Source of the DNA: UBA5972 sp964480735
Lineage (GTDB): Bacteria > Pseudomonadota > Alphaproteobacteria > Rhodobacterales > Rhodobacteraceae
Length of the DNA stretch: 11,902 nt
Assembly: GCA_964480735.1 (NCBI GenBank)
Contig: CAYZQS010000079.1
Coordinates: 1 to 11,902 of the forward strand
Direction of reading: 5' to 3'
This document shows, piece by piece, positions 7,346 to 11,902 of this stretch. Each line of letters starts with the position of its first letter. The stretch's first letter is position 1. The notes beneath the pieces are model-generated. The model saw only the letters and a program-made list of their open reading frames with translations. It was not told the DNA's origin and searched no databases. Both the position numbers and the translations under genes were made by a program.

Positions 7346-8839
7346 TTATTTCGATCCGGCACAGTTTTGTGGTGGCACAAGGCTGTAAACATAGGCTTTG
7401 GTATCACCGCGAAAATTGCGCCGCATGGGCAAGTCCACCCTGCGCGGCTGTGTTGCACCGGGATTGGCGCTGCGCATTGTGATCACCGTGTTATTGTCGC
7501 TTTCAGACAGCAGCACCGCGCCGAAATCATGCTGTTTTTCGGGCAAATCGATTGGCATTGTGCCGGGCCCATCAAACGAAACTCCGCTGATGGGTCTGCG
7601 CCCGTAAATGGCAAGCAGGTTTGCCGTTCGCTGCGCACCAATGGCATAGGCGGGTCCGCATTCAAAGCGCTGGTCCCAGTCGGTCAGGATGGCCTTGGCC
7701 AACGCCGGACCCGGCTCTTGTGAGACAAAATGTGCAGGGCCAAAAAGATTGTACCCAACGCCCACGGCGTAGGCGACAAACCAGACCACAATGGATGAAC
7801 GAAACAATTGCCCCGCCACTTTGACCTGCTGATGTGGTGGCACAAGACCGGCCAGAACCAAAAGGAAAAACCCGCCCAGCGGAGCCTGAAAGCGCACCAG
7901 CACATGGACACCGGTCAGGGGCAGGGCGACCGATAAAATCATCATTGCTGTGAATATGGTCACCACAAATGACCGTGCTGCAACGCGTTTGCCGGCCTCT
8001 GTCCGGTTTGATTTCCGCGAAATCGCGATTAAAAGCCCAAGACCGCCGGGTAAAACCAGAATAAGCGGACCAAGCAGCGCGTTCATGGTGTCGGCAATCA
8101 CGGATGACGCAATAGGTCCGTTGGGGCTGAGCCTACTCCAGAAAAAATCCATCCGGGCGGCGTTTTCGTACACCCACAGGGCGTGTGGTGACACCAGCAA
8201 CATCGCTGTGACTATGGCAATCCACGGCCCCGCACTGCGCCAGTGCTGGCGATATTCAGCAACAACAATGGAAGAAATCACAATCGAGGCAACAAGGACA
8301 ATCGCGTAATATTTGGTTAAGGTCGCCAGTCCTATGAACACACCGGTGATGATCCAGTAACCGGTTGGTTTTTGGCTTTCTGTCGCCCGCAGCAGATAAT
8401 GAACGGCACCCGCCCACAGCGGAATTTGCGCCATATCCTCGTTGATGGAAAATCCCTGAAACGACCAAATCGTCAGCAACATGGACGTGAAAAGCGCAAT
8501 GAGCAGAATTTTCAACTGTGGCGGATCAAGAAACCGCGCCCCGATCTGCCAAAAATACCGGATGGCAAGCGCGTTCAGCAAAGTCTGCACAGCAACTGCG
8601 GCCCAGGCATCATAAAACGGAATTTGCAGCACCAGCCACCCCAGCCAACTGGACAAGGGCGGATGGCGCGATGTGCCAAGCAGTGGAAAATCTCGTCCCA
8701 AAGCAACCAGACGGCTGGCGTCTATGTGAAAGGTCGGTAGGATAGCGGCAACAAAAAGGATCGGGGCCAGAAAAATGACGGTCAGACACCAGATTTCGGT
8801 TTTGCTGAATTTGCCGGCAAGTTTGTCGCTGTCTGTCAC
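7346..8839 (-). CDS. Polytopic GT-C glycosyltransferase-like protein (ArnT/PMT, GT39-related), copy 2
   Basis: This is a paralogue of the gene at 5769-7238, with the same length, motif order and C-terminal domain: HIDAS, RHPPLSSWLGW, SINEDMAQIPLWAGA, LATLTKYYAI, a CGPAYA motif opening the C-terminal domain, and LPMRRN near the end. It is predicted to be an inner-membrane GT-C enzyme with a periplasmic active site; substrates are unknown. The start is uncertain. GTG 8839 gives 497 residues, aligns well with the 489-residue paralogue and leaves the palindrome at 8894-8908 in non-coding DNA. ATG 8947 would give 533 residues with an N-terminal tail that does not resemble the paralogue and has only a weak GAAG ahead of it. 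The frame stays open to 9127, but that would overlap the CoA-transferase-family gene. No strong ribosome binding site decides it. Confidence 0.8.
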   Translation of the reverse strand: MTDSDKLAGKFSKTEIWCLTVIFLAPILFVAAILPTFHIDASRLVALGRDFPLLGTSRHPPLSSWLGWLVLQIPFYDAWAAVAVQTLLNALAIRYFWQIGARFLDPPQLKILLIALFTSMLLTIWSFQGFSINEDMAQIPLWAGAVHYLLRATESQKPTGYWIITGVFIGLATLTKYYAIVLVASIVISSIVVAEYRQHWRSAGPWIAIVTAMLLVSPHALWVYENAARMDFFWSRLSPNGPIASSVIADTMNALLGPLILVLPGGLGLLIAISRKSNRTEAGKRVAARSFVVTIFTAMMILSVALPLTGVHVLVRFQAPLGGFFLLVLAGLVPPHQQVKVAGQLFRSSIVVWFVAYAVGVGYNLFGPAHFVSQEPGPALAKAILTDWDQRFECGPAYAIGAQRTANLLAIYGRRPISGVSFDGPGTMPIDLPEKQHDFGAVLLSESDNNTVITMRSANPGATQPRRVDLPMRRNFRGDTKAYVYSLVPPQNCAGSK

Positions 8840-8893
8840 GTGTAAAACCGGTTTGTCTGGGCGCTCAAAGTGCTGGGTGTGTGCCAAAATCCA

Positions 8894-8924
8894 ACTTGTG
8901 ACACAAGTGTTTACTCTGGATAAG
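8894..8924 (+). promoter_or_regulatory. Promoter with overlapping 15-bp perfect palindrome (operator candidate)
   Basis: ACTTGTG-A-CACAAGT at 8894-8908 is a perfect palindrome with 7-bp arms. It contains TTGTGA (8896-8901), which is followed at 17 bases by GATAAG (8919-8924); each hexamer matches its sigma-70 consensus at 4 of 6 positions. The pair would start transcription near 8931 and leave a leader of about 65 bases before the CoA-transferase-family gene at 8996. A repressor on the palindrome would cover the -35 box. The TTGT...ACAA half-sites resemble GntR-type operators, but that is a suggestion only. No regulator gene is in the window. Confidence 0.5.
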
Positions 8925-8995
8925 GCGCACGCAGACGTCTCCGGCATTGCAGGCTTCACGCCCGCCGCAACAAAATTCAATATGACGGGCAGGGC

Positions 8996-10090
8996 ATGAA
9001 ACAGGGCCCGCTTAAGAATATTCGAATTGTCGAAATTGCCGGGCTGGGTCCAACACCCTTTGCGGCGATGGCGCTGGCGGACATGGGGGCAGAGGTGATC
9101 CGGGTGCAAAGACCCGGCAACAGGCATATTCTGGGGTTAGAATATGATATTTTGAACCGCGGACGGTCGTTTGTCGAACTGAACCTGAAATCAGAGAGTG
9201 ACCGGCAAAAAGCGGCTGAATTGATCAATCATGCGGATGGTCTGATCGAAGGCATGCGCCCCGGCGTGATGGAGCGGTTGGGGCTGGGGCCACAGGAATT
9301 TGAAGCCAGCAATCCACATCTGGTTTATGGCCGCATGACCGGGTGGGGGCAGGTCGGGCCGCTGGCCCAAACAGCGGGGCATGACATCAACTATATCGCG
9401 CTGTCTGGTGCATTGCATGCAATCGGCGGGGCGGACAGGCCGGTGCCGCCGCTGAACCTGCTGGGCGATTTTGGCGGTGGTGGGATGTATCTGGCCTTTG
9501 GCATGGTCTGTGCGTTGCTGGAAGCAAGGAATTCCGGCGTGGGGCAGGTTGTGGATGCGGCAATCGTTGACGGCACGGCACATCTGACCAGCATGATCTA
9601 TTCGTTGCATGCGGAAGGGTTTTGGCAGGACCGGCGGCAGGATAATATTCTGGACGGCGCGGCCCCGTTTTACGGGGTTTACGAATGCAGCGATGGCAAA
9701 TTCCTGTCAGTTGGCGCGATAGAGCCACAGTTTTATGCCGAACTATTGTCGATTTCCGGACTGCCCGGACAAACCCTGCCGGCACAGCTTGATAAATCCG
9801 GCTGGACCGAATTGCGCGAGCGACTGGCAAAGGCGTTCCTGGGCAAATCGCAGACAGAATGGTGCGCGGCTTTTGCAGGCAGCGACGCCTGCGTGGCGCC
9901 GGTTTTGACATTGGCAGAGGCACCGGATCACCCGCACCATAAAGCACGCGGCGTATTCACCACCGTTGACGGGGTTTCCCAACCTGCCCCGGCCCCGCGT
10001 TTCAGCCGCACGCCGGGGAAAATTACCCCGGCCTCGCAATCCAAAGCCGTGGCTGTGTCTGAAGTATTGGCAAAGTGGCGCAAAACCTGA
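8996..10090 (+). CDS. Alpha-methylacyl-CoA racemase-like protein (CaiB/BaiF, CoA-transferase family III)
   Basis: This soluble 364-residue protein has the length of AMACR/MCR enzymes (about 360), which interconvert (R)- and (S)-2-methylacyl-CoA in degradation of branched-chain or sterol-type acids. AMACR-type motifs are the N-terminal GLGPTPFAAMALADMGAEVIRV region, YGRMTGWGQ (111-119), AGHDINYIALSGALHAIG (127-144), PPLNLLGDFGGGGMYLAFG (151-169) and GQVVDAAIVDG (183-193). The residues equivalent to the MCR catalytic His126/Asp156/Glu241 appear as His129, Asp158 and Glu243. The GDFGGGG motif and these residues favour racemase over formyl-CoA or carnitine CoA-transferases of the same fold. The ATG at 8996 has AGGG immediately before it, which is unusually close. 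A five-codon open frame (8982-8999) overlaps the start as ATGA and is probably chance. Upstream is the palindromic promoter, and downstream is a hydrolase gene with its own -10 box. Confidence 0.9.
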   Translation: MKQGPLKNIRIVEIAGLGPTPFAAMALADMGAEVIRVQRPGNRHILGLEYDILNRGRSFVELNLKSESDRQKAAELINHADGLIEGMRPGVMERLGLGPQEFEASNPHLVYGRMTGWGQVGPLAQTAGHDINYIALSGALHAIGGADRPVPPLNLLGDFGGGGMYLAFGMVCALLEARNSGVGQVVDAAIVDGTAHLTSMIYSLHAEGFWQDRRQDNILDGAAPFYGVYECSDGKFLSVGAIEPQFYAELLSISGLPGQTLPAQLDKSGWTELRERLAKAFLGKSQTEWCAAFAGSDACVAPVLTLAEAPDHPHHKARGVFTTVDGVSQPAPAPRFSRTPGKITPASQSKAVAVSEVLAKWRKT

Positions 10091-10121
10091 GCTTTAGTCT
10101 GTGCTTGGCGTTGGTTCTGTT

Positions 10122-10127
10122 TATAAT
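10122..10127 (+). promoter_or_regulatory. -10 box TATAAT for the alpha/beta hydrolase gene
   Basis: A consensus TATAAT lies 30 bases before the hydrolase ATG at 10158, in the 67 bp gap after the racemase-like gene. The expected -35 position (10099-10104, CTGTGC) is poor. No terminator separates the two genes, so read-through and a separate promoter may both operate. Confidence 0.4.
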
Positions 10128-10157
10128 GCTGAAAAATCAGGGGGCAGGGCAAAAACG

Positions 10158-10859
10158 ATGGCGCAGAAATTCAAGCAATCCACTTTGACCTCCCCAACCG
10201 GTGCAAAACTGAACCTGCTGGTCATGGCCCCAAAGACCAAACCCAAAGCCGTCGTGCAGATCAACCACGGCATGGGCGAACACGCCGCGCGCTATGAGCG
10301 TTTTGCGCAGGCGCTGGTGAAGGCCGGATACGCCGTCACCGCCCATGATCACCGGGGGCACGGCCACACCACGGCAGCAGACGCGCCGCTTGGGGTTTAC
10401 GCGGATGGTGATGGCTTTACAAAAGTGCTGGCGGATGTGGACGCGGTAAATTCACACATTCGCGACATCCACAAAGATGCGCCGACCGTGGTCTTTGGCC
10501 ACTCTATGGGCTCTGTCATTGCCGCCAATTACGCAATGCGCCATCCTGACCGGATTGCCGCATGGGCGTCCTGGAATGCCGGGCTNNNNNNNNNNNNNNN
10601 NNNNNNNNNNNNNNNNNNNNNNNNNNNNNNNNNNNNNNNNNNNNNNNNNNNNNNNNNNNNNNNNNNNNNNNNNNNNNNNNNNNNNTGTACGGAAAACGGC
10701 AAACACATGCAGCATTTGGCGCAGCGCTTGCAAAGCGCCGGTTTTTTGGATGTCACATTGTCAGTTCTGCCAGGCACCCGGCACGAAAGCCTGAACGAGA
10801 CCAACCGCGATCAGACCACGGCCGATTTTATCGCGTGGCTGAATGCCCGGTTTACCTGA
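10158..10859 (+). CDS. Alpha/beta hydrolase, serine aminopeptidase S33 / monoacylglycerol-lipase type, interrupted by assembly gap
   Basis: The N-terminal 142 residues and last 57 residues belong to a lysophospholipase/monoacylglycerol-lipase-like serine hydrolase. Visible are the oxyanion motif HGMGEH (37-42), DHRGHGH (64-70), nucleophile elbow GHSMGS (Ser116) and, after the gap, TENGK and LPGTRHE with the catalytic His. The catalytic Asp should lie just inside the gap, immediately before TENGK. The start ATG 10158 is preferred over the frame's earlier ATG because AGGG sits 8 bases upstream and family members begin close to this point. The 100 N give about 34 unknown residues, but the family normally has about 75 between these flanks, so the real gap is probably 220-250 bases. 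The continuous frame through the Ns is a coincidence of placeholder length. Substrate is unknown. It is convergent with the next gene, 2 bases away. Confidence 0.85.
   Translation: MAQKFKQSTLTSPTGAKLNLLVMAPKTKPKAVVQINHGMGEHAARYERFAQALVKAGYAVTAHDHRGHGHTTAADAPLGVYADGDGFTKVLADVDAVNSHIRDIHKDAPTVVFGHSMGSVIAANYAMRHPDRIAAWASWNAGXXXXXXXXXXXXXXXXXXXXXXXXXXXXXXXXXXCTENGKHMQHLAQRLQSAGFLDVTLSVLPGTRHESLNETNRDQTTADFIAWLNARFT
10586..10685. other. Assembly gap of exactly 100 N
   Basis: Exactly 100 unknown bases occur within the alpha/beta hydrolase gene. A round 100 is the usual placeholder for a gap of unknown size, and the homology argument in the hydrolase entry suggests the true missing length is larger. 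The window therefore joins two contigs, and the order across this point rests on the assembler, although both flanks clearly belong to the same gene family. Confidence 0.97.
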
Positions 10860-10861
10860 GA

Positions 10862-11122
10862 TCAGGACGACGGGCTGTGCTTGCGGCCCTGACAACCCAT
10901 GCCGTAACCGCCGGCGTATCCGGCGTCGTCGTCGTGGCCGTCAATCAGCCGGTTGTAAACACGGGCAGGCCTAAGCTTAACCGTCAAGGCCGTGCTTTGC
11001 AGCAGCAAAACCGGGCCGTCGATGGCCACTTGTTGAGGCTCGACCAAAGTGTCTGCAAGGGCTGATCCGGCGATCAGCGTAAAGGTTGCCGCGACGGCGG
11101 GTATTATTTTTGAGGATATCAT
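10862..11122 (-). CDS. Small secreted protein of unknown function
   Basis: This is an 86-residue protein with a clear Sec signal peptide: a Lys at position 5, a hydrophobic core, then GSALA with likely cleavage before Asp24. The mature part would be about 63 residues, starting DTLVEPQQV. It has an acidic cluster (DGHDDD, 61-66), a Gly/Tyr-rich stretch (AGYAGGYGMG region, 67-76) and one cysteine (77). I do not recognise the family. AGGAA lies 8 bases before the ATG at 11122, which supports real translation. It follows the HExxH lipoprotein gene on the same strand after 42 bases, so the two may be co-transcribed, and it ends 2 bases from the convergent hydrolase. The abrupt polar C-terminus leaves open that the frame is disrupted late in the gene. 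Confidence 0.65.
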   Translation of the reverse strand: MISSKIIPAVAATFTLIAGSALADTLVEPQQVAIDGPVLLLQSTALTVKLRPARVYNRLIDGHDDDAGYAGGYGMGCQGRKHSPSS

Positions 11123-11164
11123 GTGACGTTCCTATCTGCGTGTCGTGCGCAAGATTAGCAAAAT

Positions 11165-11860
11165 TCATCTTAAACTGCAAATTCCGCGAGTTCGCGCGTC
11201 TTTCCAGGGCAGAAAAATTTTTGTTTCAGAAATTTGCGCGTCCAGATCGGCCACTGGCAAATGAGCGCCCAGCATTTCACGCAGGCGTGAGGTGCGGCTG
11301 CCCGTTGGGTCAAGCGCTGCGCAACAGACGTATTCCTCGACAATGGCTGCTTGCTGTTCAAACGGAAAATCCAAATAGGGCTGCGTGGTTCCAAACTCCA
11401 GCAAATAGGGATCGGTGCCCGGCTTGTGTTCATTGGCGGCCTTCCAGGGGTGATAACCCGTCAGACGGCGGTTTTGCCATTGCCAGACATGGATCATCTC
11501 GTGGGCAAACAGCATGGCGTGGGGCAGGGACATTTTTTCGGGATAACCGGGCAGGAAATTGGGTTCAAACACATCCTCTGCCACGTAAATCTGATTGAAC
11601 AAAACAAAGGCGGCGGTGCCGACGCTGACGGTTTTGGCCTTTGGCGGCGGGAATATCCGCTCGCGGCACGCCACCTGCGGTCGTGTCGGTCGGCTGTGCC
11701 TGACGTTGCCGATCAGGGCACCTTTGGTGACGGTGACGGTGGTGGTGTTGAGGTCTGCTCCCAGCAAAGTTTCGGCGAATGTGGTTTCTGATGGCGTAAG
11801 CGGGCGGGCGCAGGCGAGCAGCAGGCAGGGCAGGGCGAAGAGCAACAGGCGAGAGGTCAT
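11165..11860 (-). CDS. Predicted lipoprotein with HExxH metallopeptidase-like motif
   Basis: This 231-residue protein begins with a lipoprotein-type signal: Arg4, hydrophobic 5-15, then LLAC with Cys17 as the likely lipidated residue. The mature protein would be anchored on the periplasmic side. The central HAMLFAHEMIHVWQWQ segment contains HEMIH (120-124), the HExxH zinc-binding pattern of gluzincin/metzincin-like peptidases. Glu175 or Glu176 in QAAIVEEYVCC, about 50 residues on, is a candidate third ligand. Four cysteines after the lipobox (65, 179, 180, 228) could form disulfides in the periplasm. The wording recalls the HExxH cores of DUF4157/SprT-like proteins, but I cannot name a family, and peptidase activity is inferred. 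The start at 11860 gives an immediate signal sequence, though no good ribosome binding site precedes it. The gene is followed on the same strand by the small secreted protein. Confidence 0.75.
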   Translation of the reverse strand: MTSRLLLFALPCLLLACARPLTPSETTFAETLLGADLNTTTVTVTKGALIGNVRHSRPTRPQVACRERIFPPPKAKTVSVGTAAFVLFNQIYVAEDVFEPNFLPGYPEKMSLPHAMLFAHEMIHVWQWQNRRLTGYHPWKAANEHKPGTDPYLLEFGTTQPYLDFPFEQQAAIVEEYVCCAALDPTGSRTSRLREMLGAHLPVADLDAQISETKIFLPWKDARTRGICSLR

Positions 11861-11902
11861 TGGCGCAGGTTAGCGCATGTTGGCGGGAATGGAAGAGGGT
11901 TT

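Noticed and set aside
8982..8999. Five-codon open frame ending in ATGA overlap with the racemase-like gene
   Set aside because: It has no ribosome binding site of its own, and very short frames like this arise readily by chance; no leader-peptide logic is visible in its sequence.
8840..9127. Extended N-terminus of the second GT-C gene up to 9127 (593 residues)
   Set aside because: It would overlap the divergent racemase-like gene and add residues with no counterpart in the paralogue.
1..11902. Defence system, prophage, transposon or toxin-antitoxin pair
   Set aside because: No transposase, integrase, restriction, Cas or toxin motifs and no direct-repeat array were seen on either strand; the ABC-F gene is a complete Uup-type protein, not a defence-type OLD/ABC-ATPase.

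Overview
The window reads as chromosomal DNA of an alphaproteobacterium, most likely of the Rhodobacterales/Roseobacter group. This rests on the GC-rich composition, the codon choice, and the familiar pairing of a peptide ABC transporter with M20 deacylases and a RidA protein. The assignment is by eye, with no search. Coding density is high. I see no rRNA, tRNA, CRISPR array, transposase or integrase. One run of 100 N (10586-10685) is an assembly gap inside a gene.

Region 1 (1-3872) is a nitrogen-scavenging block. A dipeptide/oligopeptide ABC transporter ATPase (minus strand, cut by the left edge) is divergent across a 220 bp intergenic region from a tight plus-strand run of three genes: an ArgE-like M20 deacetylase, an M20D amidohydrolase of the hippurate/N-acyl-amino-acid hydrolase type, and a RidA/YjgF-type deaminase. 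The run is followed by a hairpin plus T-tract terminator. The likely joint job is import of peptides or N-acylated amino acids, hydrolysis of their amide bonds, and clean-up of reactive imine/enamine products. The actual substrate cannot be read from the sequence.

Region 2 (3903-5764) is a monocistronic Uup-type ABC-F ATPase, with a weak promoter that might give a leaderless or nearly leaderless mRNA.

Region 3 (5769-8839, minus strand) holds two tandem paralogous polytopic membrane proteins related to the ArnT/PMT GT-C glycosyltransferases (GT39-like). Each carries a C-terminal non-membrane domain of about 130 residues. They are convergent with the ABC-F gene.

Region 4 (8840-10859, plus strand) starts with a divergent intergenic region containing a perfect 15 bp palindrome over a plausible promoter. 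An alpha-methylacyl-CoA racemase-like (CaiB/BaiF, CoA-transferase family III) gene follows. Next comes an alpha/beta hydrolase of the serine aminopeptidase/monoacylglycerol lipase type with its own TATAAT box; this gene is interrupted by the N gap.

Region 5 (10862-11860, minus strand) encodes a secreted 86-residue protein of unknown function and, upstream of it, a predicted lipoprotein with an HExxH metallopeptidase-like motif. The last 42 bases hold nothing I can name.

Most genes here are ordinary housekeeping or catabolic types. The least explained parts are the HExxH lipoprotein with its small secreted neighbour, the paired GT-C proteins, and the palindromic operator candidate. I did not find a clearly new multi-gene system.
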